A DNA stretch of 64,000 nucleotides from JALYLC01 sp963743275 (lineage in GTDB: Bacteria; Actinomycetota; Thermoleophilia; Gaiellales; JALYLC01): the NCBI GenBank assembly GCA_963743275.1, contig CAVUPB010000006.1, positions 372,001 to 436,000 on the forward strand, in the 5' to 3' direction. A model generated the notes under the pieces. It searched no databases and was not told where the DNA came from. It saw only the letters and a list, made by a program, of their open reading frames with translations. The position numbers were made by a program, and so were the translations under genes. Below, piece after piece: positions 55,834 through 63,976 of the stretch. How positions within the stretch are numbered: the stretch's first letter is position 1; each line of letters starts with the position of its first letter.

Positions 55834-56943
55834 CTAGGACGCCAGGCGGATCGGCATGATCAGGTACCAGTAGTCGTCGGTGCCGCCCGTCAGCAGCCCG
55901 GGGCGCAGCGGCGTGATGAGCTTGAGGACGACGGTGTCGCCCGGGATGCTCTCGACGCCCTCGCGCAGGAATGCGGGGTTGAAGCCGATCTCGAGCGGCT
56001 CGCCGCGGAAGTCGCAGGGCAGCGACTCGCGGCCCTCGCCGACCTCCTGGGTCTGGGCCGACACGGTCAGCTCGCCGGGTGCGAAGGCGAGCCGCAGCGG
56101 CGAGCGCCCGGCCAGCACCTCGACGCGGGCGATCACGTCGGCGAACTCGGCACGCGGCAGCGAGACCTCGTGCTCGAACGTCTCGGGCAGCAGGCGCCGG
56201 AACTCGGGGAACTGGCCCTCGATGCGGCGAGCGCCGAGCCAGACGTCGGCCGTGCCGAAGAGCACCTGGTTCTCCTCGACGACGATCTCGAGCCCCTCGC
56301 CGCCGAGCGCGGACGAGATGCGCACGAGGTCGGCGAGCGCGCGCGCCGGCACGATCGCGGTCAGCTGCTCGGGCGGCCCGCCCTCGAGCTTCGTCGTGCG
56401 CACCGCCATGCGGTACGAGTCGGTCGCGGCCATCGTCAGCACGCCGTCGGCGAACTCCACCAGGACGCCGGTGAGCACCGGGCGCGAGTCGTCGCGCGAA
56501 GCGGCGCGCAGAACGCGCTCGGCGGCCTGCAGGAACGTGGCGGGGTCGACGCCGAAGGTGCGGCCGTGGTCGATCTCGGGGAGGCGCGGGAAGTCGTCCG
56601 CGTCGTAGGTGTGGAGCGAGTAGCGGCTGGCGCCGCATTCGAGCGTGAGCAGGCCGGGGCCCTCGCCCGACGCGAGCACGACCTGCTGGGCCGGCAGGTG
56701 CCGCACGATGTCGAGCAGCAGGCGGCCGGGCACGACCACGCGACCCGGCTCGTGCACGTCGGCGAGGAGCTTGCCGCGCACCGACAGCTCCATGTCGGTC
56801 GCCGCGAGCTCGACCGGCGCCTCGGCCGAGGATGCATCGATGAGCACGCCCGAGAGGATCTGCACGCTCGAGCGCTGCGACACGCCGCGGGCCACCACCT
56901 GGAGCTGCTTGAGAAGGTCGTCCTTGGGGCAGGAGATACGCAC
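55834..56943 (-). CDS. dnaN: DNA polymerase III sliding clamp, beta subunit
   Basis: This 369-residue clamp has three homologous domains. The N-terminal DDLLKQLQVVARGVSQRSSVQILSG, the middle TGVLVEFADGVLTMAATDSYRMAV and the C-terminal PIRLAS ending are all typical. It encircles DNA and tethers the polymerase. A GTG start at 56943 precedes VRISCPKDD. It leads recF, dciA, gyrB and gyrA on one strand. Confidence 0.96.
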   Translation of the reverse strand: MRISCPKDDLLKQLQVVARGVSQRSSVQILSGVLIDASSAEAPVELAATDMELSVRGKLLADVHEPGRVVVPGRLLLDIVRHLPAQQVVLASGEGPGLLTLECGASRYSLHTYDADDFPRLPEIDHGRTFGVDPATFLQAAERVLRAASRDDSRPVLTGVLVEFADGVLTMAATDSYRMAVRTTKLEGGPPEQLTAIVPARALADLVRISSALGGEGLEIVVEENQVLFGTADVWLGARRIEGQFPEFRRLLPETFEHEVSLPRAEFADVIARVEVLAGRSPLRLAFAPGELTVSAQTQEVGEGRESLPCDFRGEPLEIGFNPAFLREGVESIPGDTVVLKLITPLRPGLLTGGTDDYWYLIMPIRLAS

Positions 56944-57524
56944 AGCGCAAGGAGTCTAGATGGTTCGGCGGCGCCCACCGCGCCGATGCCCGGAGGGCGT
57001 CCGGGCGCGGTTGTCCTGTTCTTGAGAGAAAGAAAACCAGTAGACCCTAGTAGCGCTGTGGAGCGTGTGGGACCACCGGAGAACCACCTGCTCAGCGCCG
57101 AATCGGAGCGTGTATGGACCGGGGACGCGCATCCCCGGTCCCCCAGATGTCGGGGCAGGGCGGACGGGAGCGAAGACGACCGGGGACTGCGGCGGCGGTT
57201 GTGCACACGGCATACAGACCCTCTCCCGCGCGAGAGCGGCGAATTGCACACCACGAAATGCGGTAACCGCGCAGCGGGTCGACGAGCACCGGGTGCGCAC
57301 GAGGGTCCGACCGATCCCCGGCGAGGCGACTGCAAGCGCGCGACGGCGGTCGGACCACCGCAACGGATGACGCGCCGCGGGGGCAGACCCGTGAGCACGG
57401 CCGAAGCCCGGCACCCAGGCCGCCAGGGGTCTGACCCCTGCGCCCCGGACCGAAGCGCCGCCAAGGAGGGGCAACGCAGCAGGTGGCGTGGAATGCCGCC
57501 GGCGCCGCCCGCCCCAGGCGCCGG
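56944..57524. other. dnaA-dnaN spacer, candidate replication-origin region
   Basis: No gene is seen in these 581 bp. It holds one near-perfect DnaA box (TTGTGCACA, 57199-57207) and a locally AT-richer stretch at 57019-57055 that could be an unwinding element. Hairpins are a 9-bp stem at 57117-57140, inverted 9-mers GGTCCGACC/GGTCGGACC at 57305-57313 and 57349-57357, and a 7-bp stem at 57424-57440. In many actinobacteria oriC lies here, but the number of clear DnaA boxes is low. Confidence 0.45.
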
Positions 57525-58904
57525 TCAGCCGTGGCGCTTGATGCGGCGGATCAGGTCGTCGACCTGGTCGTATTCGCGACGGTCGTGGTGCAGCCGGCGC
57601 GAGATCTTCTGCACGGCGTAGAGCACGGTCGTGTGGTCGCGTCCGCCGAACTCGCGCCCGATCGCCGGCAGCGTCGCGTCGGTGAGCTCGCGGCAGAGGT
57701 ACATCGCGAGCTGGCGCGGCGCCACGATCGCCTGCGAGCGCTTGGGCGACTCGAGCTCGGGCACGGGGATGCCGAAGGCCTCGGACACGACCTGCTTGAT
57801 CGTCGCGACCGAGACCGGGGTGTCGGCATCGGGCAGGTCGCGCAGCGTCTCGCGTACGAGCGCCGCGCTCGCCGGCCGGCCCGTGAGCGAGGCGTAGGCG
57901 AGTACGCGCGTCAGGGCCCCCTCGAGCTCGCGGATGTTCGTGGGGACGCGCCGGGCGATCGCGGGGAGCAGCTCGGGATCGTCGATGCGCACGCGGTCGG
58001 CGGCGACGCGCTTGTGCAGGATCGCGATGCGCGTCTCGATGTCGGGCGGCTGCACGTCGACGAGCAGGCCCCACTCGAAGCGCGAGCGCAGGCGATCGGC
58101 CAGGTCGGGGATCTCGCGCGGCGCGCGATCCGACGTCAGGACGAGCTGGCGGCCGCTCGCGTGCAGCGTGTTGAAGGTGTGGAAGAACTCCTCCTGGATG
58201 CCGTCCTTGCCGGCCAGGAAGTGGATGTCGTCGATCAGCAGGACGTCGAACTCCTCGCGGTAGCGCCGCTTGAAGGCGTCCATGCTCTTGTCCTTGATGG
58301 CCGCGATGAACTCGTTCGTGAACGCCTCGCAGGTGACGTAGCGAGCGCGCATGCCGGGCGCGTGCATCAGCACGTAGTGCGCGACCGCCTGCAGGAGGTG
58401 CGTCTTGCCGAGACCGGTGTCGCCGTAGATGACGAGCGGGTTGTAGGCCTGCCCGGGCGCCTCGGCGACGGCCAGGGCCGCGGCGTGCGCGAAGCGGTTT
58501 GAGCTGCCGATCACGAATGACCCGAAGGTGTACTTCGAGCGCAGCGGCTCGGCGATCTCGGCCCGGCGCGCGCGCTTGCCGGAGCGGCTCCTGGCGGGCG
58601 CGGGGTCGTGCTCCTCCGCGGCGGCGGCGGGAGCCGCCGCCTCGCCCTCGCTGACGAGGAAGCGCACCTCGACGCCGGGATCGGCGGCGGTCGCGGCGCG
58701 CCGCACCAGCTCGGCGAAATGGCCCTCGATCCAGGCCCGGGTGAACTCGTTCGGGACGCCGACCTCGAGCACGCCGCCGTCGAGTGCGAGCGCCCGCGTG
58801 GTCGAGAACCACGCGCCGAAGACCATCGGCGAGAGGTCGTCGCGGATGCGATCGGCAACTGCGGTCCAGAGCAGGTCGGGTGTGGAGGAATCGTCTACGG
58901 GCAT
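57525..58904 (-). CDS. dnaA: Chromosomal replication initiator DnaA
   Basis: This 459-residue AAA+ initiator has an N-terminal helicase-interaction domain and an acidic/basic linker of about 90-130. The ATPase core has Walker A GDTGLGKTHLLQAV and Walker B FDVLLIDDIHFLAGK, with the FFHTFNTLHASGRQLVLTSDR sensor region. The C-terminal box-binding domain ends in the signature FGGRDHTTVLYAVQKI. Actinobacterial DnaA is often longer in the linker; here it is medium length. The ATG is at 58904. Confidence 0.97.
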   Translation of the reverse strand: MPVDDSSTPDLLWTAVADRIRDDLSPMVFGAWFSTTRALALDGGVLEVGVPNEFTRAWIEGHFAELVRRAATAADPGVEVRFLVSEGEAAAPAAAAEEHDPAPARSRSGKRARRAEIAEPLRSKYTFGSFVIGSSNRFAHAAALAVAEAPGQAYNPLVIYGDTGLGKTHLLQAVAHYVLMHAPGMRARYVTCEAFTNEFIAAIKDKSMDAFKRRYREEFDVLLIDDIHFLAGKDGIQEEFFHTFNTLHASGRQLVLTSDRAPREIPDLADRLRSRFEWGLLVDVQPPDIETRIAILHKRVAADRVRIDDPELLPAIARRVPTNIRELEGALTRVLAYASLTGRPASAALVRETLRDLPDADTPVSVATIKQVVSEAFGIPVPELESPKRSQAIVAPRQLAMYLCRELTDATLPAIGREFGGRDHTTVLYAVQKISRRLHHDRREYDQVDDLIRRIKRHG

Positions 58905-59231
58905 AGCAACGCTCGTCCGCGGCGCAAAGGGGTCTGGATCGGCGCCGCCCGGACGGGGCGAGGGGAGCGGATGCTAGCGCGTCGGACGCTGCGCGACCGC
59001 GTGCGGCGGCAGCGAAAACACGCTCGTAGCGGACACTCCTGAGATTTCCACAGCGGCTTCCACAGGCGCCGCCGCCGCCGGGAGCCCCGCGATCCCGCCC
59101 CCCGAGCGGGATTGCGGCGCAGCCTCGGCGAGCGGTGCCGGCCGTTGTCCACAGCCGGCCGTATGCGCGACCTTCCGCCCGCGCGACGGCTACACTGCCC
59201 CTTCCCGTCCCGCCGAAACTGACGAGCTCAC
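58905..59231. other. dnaA-rpmH spacer with DnaA boxes, second oriC candidate
   Basis: The spacer contains a perfect actinobacterial DnaA box, TTGTCCACA at 59145-59153, and two looser ones: ATTTCCACA at 59044-59052 and GCTTCCACA at 59056-59064. The divergent promoters of dnaA and rpmH must also be here. It is shorter and GC-rich. It could be the origin, an autoregulatory dnaA promoter region, or both. Confidence 0.45.
59191..59196 (+). promoter_or_regulatory. -10 box (TACACT) of rpmH
   Basis: TACACT is 35 nt before the rpmH start, giving a short leader. The same hexamer precedes sufS. Confidence 0.4.
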
Positions 59232-59366
59232 GTGAAGCGCACCTATCAGCCCAACAAGCGCAAGCGCGCAAAGAAGCACGGCTTCCGCAAGCGCATGAGT
59301 ACGCGTGCGGGCCGCGCGATCCTCAAGCGCCGCCGTCTGCGCGGGCGCAAGCGCCTTTCGGCCTAG
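59232..59366 (+). CDS. rpmH: 50S ribosomal protein L34
   Basis: This is the 44-residue L34 of the large ribosomal subunit: KRTYQPNKRKRAKKHGFRKR, then GRAILKRRRLRGRKRLSA. The very basic composition and the length are exactly those of the family. GTG start. It opens the ribosome/membrane block; rnpA follows by 3 bp. Confidence 0.97.
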   Translation: MKRTYQPNKRKRAKKHGFRKRMSTRAGRAILKRRRLRGRKRLSA

Positions 59367-59369
59367 GTC

Positions 59370-59744
59370 GTGGCGGGCACCGCTACGCGCAGCCGGCGCC
59401 TCTCGCGCTCCGCTGACTTCGACGCCGTCTATCGCCGGGGCCGCTCGGCTTCGTCGCGCCACCTCTCGGTCTACGCGTTCGCGCGCGATCCGGGCGCCGG
59501 AGCCGGCGAGCCGCGCGTCGGGCTCACCGTGTCGCGCAAGGTCGGGGGCGCCGTCGAGCGCAATCGCGTCAAGCGGCTGCTGCGCGAGGCCGCTGCGCGC
59601 GTCGCCCCGACGCTGGCCGCCGACGTCGACCTCGTCATCGTCGCCCGCCCCGGCCTCGCCGAGGCGCTCGGCGAGGAGAAGCTCGACTGGCTCGAGGCCG
59701 AGCTGCGCCAGTTGGCCGCGCGTGCGTGTGGGAGCCCTGCGTGA
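59370..59744 (+). CDS. rnpA: Ribonuclease P protein component
   Basis: This 124-residue protein subunit of RNase P matures tRNA 5' ends. The RNR signature is RNRVKRLLREAAAR at about residue 67. FDAVYRRGRSASSRHLSVYAF and RVGLTVSRKVGGAVERN are typical. It starts at GTG 59370, and its stop overlaps the yidD start (GTGA). The RNA subunit gene (rnpB) was not found in the window. Confidence 0.95.
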   Translation: MAGTATRSRRLSRSADFDAVYRRGRSASSRHLSVYAFARDPGAGAGEPRVGLTVSRKVGGAVERNRVKRLLREAAARVAPTLAADVDLVIVARPGLAEALGEEKLDWLEAELRQLAARACGSPA

Positions 59745-59980
59745 GGCGTCTCGCGCTGTGGTTGCTGCTGGGTCCGATCTACCTCTGGCGCTTCGTCGTG
59801 CACGCGCTCGTGCCCGGCGGGCCCGCCACCTGCCGCTTCGAGCCCAGCTGCTCGCGCTACGCGGAGGAGGCGATCCGGGTGCACGGGCCGCTGCGCGGCT
59901 CGCTGCTCGCCCTGCGGCGGCTCAGCCGTTGCCATCCGTTCTCGCGCCATGACCCGGTCGACCCGGTGACGCCGCGATGA
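59741..59980 (+). CDS. yidD: Membrane-protein insertion factor YidD
   Basis: This 79-residue YidD/HlyA-like protein has an amphipathic N-terminus (RRLALWLLLGPIYLWRFVV). The family core CRFEPSCSRYAEEAIRVHGPLRG follows and the ending CHPFSRHDPVDPV completes it. It helps YidC insert membrane proteins. I chose GTG 59741, which overlaps the rnpA stop, over the GTG at 59726. It overlaps yidC by ATGA. Confidence 0.93.
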   Translation: MRRLALWLLLGPIYLWRFVVHALVPGGPATCRFEPSCSRYAEEAIRVHGPLRGSLLALRRLSRCHPFSRHDPVDPVTPR

Positions 59981-60771
59981 TCCTCCCCGTCGCCAGCATC
60001 CTCAGCCCGCTCGAGGACGCGCTCCGCAGCCTGCTCTTCGGCATCCACCACCTCACCGGCCTGCCGTGGGCGTGGACGATCATCGTGCTCACCGTGATCG
60101 TCCGGCTGGCGATCCTGCCGCTTGCGATCGTCCAGATGCGCTCGATGCGCGGGATGCAGAAGATCGCGCCCGAGCTGCAGAAGCTCAAGCAGAAGCACAA
60201 GGGCGACTCGCAGAAGCTGCAGGCCGAGATGATGGCGCTGTACCGCGAGCACGGCGTCAACCCGGTCGGGAGCTGCCTGCCGCTGATCTTCCAGCTGCCG
60301 GTCTTCATGGGCCTGTTCTTCGTGCTGCGCGGCTTCTCGCGCAACCCGCCGTCGGGCGACCTCAGCTTCCTCGGGGGGTTCATCCCGGAAAACGCCCATT
60401 TCCAGGGCATCGCCGAGCACGTCAACAACGCCGGCTGGGCCGGCTGGGTGCTGATCGCCGCCTACATCGGCAGCCAGCTGGGCTCGACGCTGCTGATGCC
60501 GACCGGCGCCGATCCGCAGCAGCAGATGATGCGGCGGCTGTTCATGGTCATGCCCTTCATCTTCGTGTTCTTCGTGATCCGCTTCCCCGTCGGCCTGATG
60601 CTGTACTGGATCTCGACCAACCTCTGGACGGTCGGCCAGCAGGCCACGCTGCGCAAGCTCATGGGCCCGCCGCCGAACCAGCCGCCGCCCAAGGAAAAGC
60701 GGTCGCCGCGCATCCCGAAGCCGACCGGCGGCAAGGGTCTGCAGGGCGCCGGGCGCACGCGGCGGCGCTGA
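59977..60771 (+). CDS. yidC: Membrane protein insertase YidC/OxaA
   Basis: This 264-residue insertase of the short Gram-positive type lacks the periplasmic domain of E. coli YidC. The core helices carry WTIIVLTVIVRLAILPLAI with the conserved hydrophilic-groove Arg, NPVGSCLPLIFQLPVFMGLF and VGLMLYWISTNLWTVGQQ. The C-terminal tail is basic and Pro-rich (ribosome binding). The ATG overlaps yidD, and jag begins at its last base. Confidence 0.95.
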   Translation: MILPVASILSPLEDALRSLLFGIHHLTGLPWAWTIIVLTVIVRLAILPLAIVQMRSMRGMQKIAPELQKLKQKHKGDSQKLQAEMMALYREHGVNPVGSCLPLIFQLPVFMGLFFVLRGFSRNPPSGDLSFLGGFIPENAHFQGIAEHVNNAGWAGWVLIAAYIGSQLGSTLLMPTGADPQQQMMRRLFMVMPFIFVFFVIRFPVGLMLYWISTNLWTVGQQATLRKLMGPPPNQPPPKEKRSPRIPKPTGGKGLQGAGRTRRR

Positions 60772-61445
60772 TGGACGGCGAGCTGCGCTCGTTCGAGGCC
60801 GAGGGTGCCGGCGACGACGTGGCCGCGGCCCGTCAGGAGGCGTTGCGCGGCCTGCGCGAGCTGGCCGGCGAGATCGCCGAGGAGGACGCCGAGTTCGTCG
60901 TCGTCAGCGAGGGCGAGCGCGGGTTGATGGGCGTGGGCCGGCAGCCCGCGCGTGTCGTGGCGCGCGCGCAGGTCGCAGCGGTGGCGCTCGGCCCCATCGG
61001 CGAGCGCGTGCGCGAGGTCGTCGAGCGCATCGCCGCGGCGATCGACCCCGCGCTTGCGGTTTCGGTCGCCGAGCACGGCACGCGCGTCGTCGCCGTCGCG
61101 AGCGGCGGTGACACGGCCCGCCTGATCGGGCGCCACGGGCAGACGATCGATGCGGTCCAGCACCTGGCGGCGGCCGCTGCGCTGCCGGGAAGCGACGGCG
61201 AGTGGGAGATCGTGGTCGACACCGCCGGCTACCGCGCCCGTCGCGAGCGGCGGCTGCGCGGACTCGCGCTGAAGGCAGCGTCGCGCGCGCTGCGCGAGGG
61301 ACGCGCGCAGGCGCTCGAGCCCATGTCGAGCGCGGAACGGCGCATCGTCCATACCGTGTTGCTCGACTACGACGGGGTCGAGACTGCAAGCGAGGGCCGC
61401 GATCCGGCCCGCTTCGTGGTCGTGCGCCCGCGCGATCCGGCCTGA
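60771..61445 (+). CDS. jag: Jag/KhpB RNA-binding protein
   Basis: This 224-residue protein has an N-terminal Jag-N domain (about 5-50), a KH domain (LIGRHGQTIDAVQHLAAAAA, the GxxG loop) and an R3H domain (ALEPMSSAERRIVHTVL). The motif RxxxH is visible in the last. It binds RNA and, in Gram-positives, modulates cell elongation. It is co-transcribed with yidC. Confidence 0.93.
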   Translation: MDGELRSFEAEGAGDDVAAARQEALRGLRELAGEIAEEDAEFVVVSEGERGLMGVGRQPARVVARAQVAAVALGPIGERVREVVERIAAAIDPALAVSVAEHGTRVVAVASGGDTARLIGRHGQTIDAVQHLAAAAALPGSDGEWEIVVDTAGYRARRERRLRGLALKAASRALREGRAQALEPMSSAERRIVHTVLLDYDGVETASEGRDPARFVVVRPRDPA

Positions 61446-61458
61446 CCCCGGCGCAGGC

Positions 61459-61474
61459 TGTTTCACGTGACACA
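61459..61474 (+). promoter_or_regulatory. parS site 1
   Basis: TGTTTCACGTGACACA matches the parS consensus at 15 of 16 positions. The rsmG GTG start codon lies inside its core. ParB nucleates here. Confidence 0.85.
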
Positions 61475-62195
61475 CGGGACACCGCGCGTTTCACGTGAAA
61501 CGGCGTTCGATGACGCGTACTCCGTGATCGCGGCCGGCGCACCGGGGCTCTCGGCCGCGCAGCACGAACGGCTCGCGCGGCTCGTCGAACTCGTATGCGC
61601 GACGCCCGTCGGCGTCACGGCGATCCGCGATCCGGCCGAGGCCGCCGCGCGCCACGTGCTCGACGCACTCAACGGACTGGCGGCGGTCGATGCGGCGCCC
61701 GACGGGCCGCTCGCCGATGTCGGCAGCGGCGGTGGCCTGCCGGGACTCGTGCTCGGGGTCGCGCGCCCGGAGCGCGAGCTCCATCTGATCGAGGCGACGG
61801 CGCGCAAGGCCGCGTTCATCGCCGAAGCCGCCGGGCGCATCGGCGTCGGCGCGCAGATCCACGCCGAACGCTCCGAGGACGTCGCGCGCGGCCCGCTGCG
61901 CGACGCCTGTGCATGCGTGGTGGCGCGCGCTCTCGCTCCCCCGCCGGTGGCCGCGGAGCTGTGTCTGCCGCTCTGCCGCCCCGGTGGCCGGCTCGTGCTG
62001 TGGTCGCGCGAGGCCGCGAGCGCCGATCTCGCCGCCGCTGCGGCCGCGCTGGGCGGCGAGATCGTGCCGCCGGAGTGCGCCGGCGTCCTCGTCGTCGCGA
62101 AGCGCGGCGCCACCCCGGAGCGCTTTCCGCGCAGGCCCGGCATGGCCGCGAAGCGGCCGCTGCACGCCGCCGGATCCGACCGACCGCGCCGGTAG
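61467..62195 (+). CDS. rsmG: 16S rRNA (guanine527-N7) methyltransferase
   Basis: This 242-residue SAM-dependent enzyme methylates G527 of 16S rRNA. DPAEAAARHVLDALNGL and the SAM loop LADVGSGGGLPGLVLGV, ELHLIEATARKAAFI and VVARALAPPPVAAELCLPL are diagnostic. The first residues (VSRET) are encoded by parS DNA, as in many actinobacteria. The GTG at 61467 is within parS site 1, so a ParB-bound site overlaps the translation start. Confidence 0.94.
   Translation: MTHGTPRVSRETAFDDAYSVIAAGAPGLSAAQHERLARLVELVCATPVGVTAIRDPAEAAARHVLDALNGLAAVDAAPDGPLADVGSGGGLPGLVLGVARPERELHLIEATARKAAFIAEAAGRIGVGAQIHAERSEDVARGPLRDACACVVARALAPPPVAAELCLPLCRPGGRLVLWSREAASADLAAAAAALGGEIVPPECAGVLVVAKRGATPERFPRRPGMAAKRPLHAAGSDRPRR
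61487..61502 (+). promoter_or_regulatory. parS site 2
   Basis: CGTTTCACGTGAAACG has the complete TTTCACGTGAAA core with only the two outer bases different. It lies within the rsmG reading frame, encoding VSRET, 12 bp from site 1. Confidence 0.88.
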
Positions 62196-62198
62196 GAT
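62193..62198 (+). promoter_or_regulatory. -10 box (TAGGAT) of parA, probable leaderless promoter
   Basis: TAGGAT overlaps the rsmG stop and is 7 nt before the parA ATG at 62206. Confidence 0.45.
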
Positions 62199-62205
62199 CC
62201 GGGCG

Positions 62206-62964
62206 ATGTCGCGGATCTATGCAGTGGCGAACCAGAAGGGCGGCGTGGGCAAGACCACGACCGCCATCAACGTCGCCGCGTGCCTCGCCGAGGCGGGCAC
62301 GCCCGTGCTCGTCGTCGATCTCGACCCGCAGGCCAATGCCTCGAGCGGCCTCGGTGTCCGTGCGGGCGCAACGACGTGGTCGACCTACGACCTCCTGCAC
62401 GGCGTGGCCCTCGCCGACATCATCGTGCCGACGCGCATCCCCGGCCTCGACCTGGCGCCTGCGCACCCCGATCTCGCCGCGGCTGCGCTCGAGCTCCCGG
62501 GCCGTGAGAACCGCGACGCCCTGGTCGGCTCGGCCATCGCCTCGCTCGGCGATGCGTATCCCTACGTGATCCTGGATTGCCCACCGTCGCTCGGCCTGCT
62601 CACGATCAACGCGCTCGCGGCCGCGAACCGCCTGATCGTGCCCGTGCAGTGCGAGTACTACGCGCTCGAAGGGCTCGCGCAGCTGCTCGAGAGCGTCGAG
62701 CGCATCCGCGGCGCGCTCAACCCCGGCCTCGCGCTGACCGGGCTGCTGCTGACGATGTACGACCGGCGCACACGCCTGTCCGGCGACGTCGAGCGCGAGG
62801 TGCGCACGCACTTCGGGCCGAAGGTCTTCGCGTCGGTCGTCCCGCGCTCCGTGCGCCTCGCCGAAGCGCCCAGCCATGGGCTCCCGATCACGCAATACGA
62901 CCCGAACTCGCGCAGCGCCGACGCCTACTACCGGCTCGCGCTCGAGGTCGTCGAACGTGGATAG
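62206..62964 (+). CDS. parA: Chromosome-partitioning ATPase ParA (Soj)
   Basis: This 252-residue deviant-Walker ATPase has KGGVGKTTTAINVAACLAE (signature lysine), VVDLDPQANASSGLG and YVILDCPPSLGLLTINALAAA. The SVRLAEAPSHGLPI ending is typical of chromosomal Soj. It binds nucleoid DNA and moves ParB-parS complexes. It overlaps parB by 8 bp. Confidence 0.96.
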   Translation: MSRIYAVANQKGGVGKTTTAINVAACLAEAGTPVLVVDLDPQANASSGLGVRAGATTWSTYDLLHGVALADIIVPTRIPGLDLAPAHPDLAAAALELPGRENRDALVGSAIASLGDAYPYVILDCPPSLGLLTINALAAANRLIVPVQCEYYALEGLAQLLESVERIRGALNPGLALTGLLLTMYDRRTRLSGDVEREVRTHFGPKVFASVVPRSVRLAEAPSHGLPITQYDPNSRSADAYYRLALEVVERG

Positions 62965-63832
62965 CGCTCCGCCGCGGCGCGGTCTCGGACAGGGCCTCGC
63001 GCTGCTGCTGGGCGAGCCGCAGTCGCGCGCGAACGGCTCGCTGCGCGAGATCCCCGTCGATCAGATCTCGCCCAACCCGCGCCAGCCGCGCGCCCGCATC
63101 GACGAGGAGCGCTTCGCCGAGCTCGTCGAGAGCGTGCGGCACGACGGCATCGTGCAGCCGCTGCTCGTGCGCGGGGTCGACGCCGGCTGGGAGCTGATCG
63201 CAGGCGAGCGCCGCTGGCGCGCCGCGCAGGCCGCGGGCATGACGACGGTGCCGGCGCTCGTGCGCGAGGCCGACGACCGCACCTCGCTCGCGCTCTCGCT
63301 CGTCGAGAACATCGTGCGCGCCGACCTCGACCCGGTCGAGCAGGCGCGCGGCTATGCGCGGCTCCAGGACGAGTTCGGCCTCTCGCACGCCGAGGTCGCG
63401 ACCGCGGTCGGCCGCAGCCGCACGGCCGTCGTCAACGCGACCCGGCTGCTGGGGCTGCCCGACGAGGTGCTCGATCTGCTCGAGCGCGGCGAGCTGAGCG
63501 AGGGCCACGGCCGCGCGCTGCTGCAGATCGACGGTCAGGACGAGCGCCGGGCGGCGGCCCGCGCGGTCGTCGAGGGCGGGCTGAGCGTGCGCCAGACCGA
63601 GGCGCTGGCGCGGACGCGCGGTCGCTCGGCCCCGCGCCGCGCGCAGACCGCGCCGGACTGGTACGACGCCGAGCTCGCGAACGACGCGGTCGACGGCCTC
63701 TATCGCACGCTCGGGGTCGCCGCGCGGGTGGCGGCGGACCGCTCGGGCTGCCGGGTCGAGCTGCGACTGCGCTCGGCCGAGCAGCTCGCGGGCCTGGTCG
63801 AGCGGCTGGCCGCGCTCGAAGCGACCCCGTAG
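62957..63832 (+). CDS. parB: Chromosome-partitioning protein ParB (Spo0J)
   Basis: This 291-residue CTP-dependent clamp has RRGLGQGLALLLG at the N-terminus. The N-domain carries ISPNPRQPRARIDEE, GIVQPLLVR and the CTP-binding ELIAGERRWRAAQAAG and SLVENIVRADLDPVEQA. A helix-turn-helix follows (LSHAEVATAVGRSRTAVVNATRLL). The C-terminal dimerisation part is short. Its parS sites are 1.5 kb upstream in rsmG. GTG start inside parA. Confidence 0.96.
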   Translation: MDSAPPRRGLGQGLALLLGEPQSRANGSLREIPVDQISPNPRQPRARIDEERFAELVESVRHDGIVQPLLVRGVDAGWELIAGERRWRAAQAAGMTTVPALVREADDRTSLALSLVENIVRADLDPVEQARGYARLQDEFGLSHAEVATAVGRSRTAVVNATRLLGLPDEVLDLLERGELSEGHGRALLQIDGQDERRAAARAVVEGGLSVRQTEALARTRGRSAPRRAQTAPDWYDAELANDAVDGLYRTLGVAARVAADRSGCRVELRLRSAEQLAGLVERLAALEATP

Positions 63833-63884
63833 GGCGGGGTTCCGGCGGGCCTGCGGAGGCGGGGGGCCGGCGAGAGCTTCCTGG

Positions 63885-63890
63885 TATCCT
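63885..63890 (+). promoter_or_regulatory. -10 box (TATCCT) of tRNA-Ile
   Basis: TATCCT lies 12 nt before the mature tRNA 5' end, a normal distance for a short precursor leader. Confidence 0.4.
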
Positions 63891-63902
63891 CTGCGGCCGT
63901 CC

Positions 63903-63976
63903 GGGCGATTAGCTCAGTCGGTTAGAGCGCCTCTCTGATAAGGAGGAGGTCCGTGGTTCGAATCCACGATCGCCCA
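63903..63976 (+). tRNA. tRNA-Ile (anticodon GAT)
   Basis: A full 74-nt cloverleaf is present. The acceptor stem is GGGCGAT/ATCGCCC. D-arm GCTC/GAGC, anticodon stem CCTCT/GGAGG with loop CTGATAA (anticodon GAT), and TPsiC stem CGTGG/CCACG with loop TTCGAAT complete it. The discriminator base is A and the CCA end is not encoded. Confidence 0.97.

Noticed and set aside
57044..57400. Small frames (88-101 codons) in the dnaA-dnaN spacer as a gene
   Set aside because: They lack codon bias, ribosome sites or family features and cover hairpins and a DnaA box.
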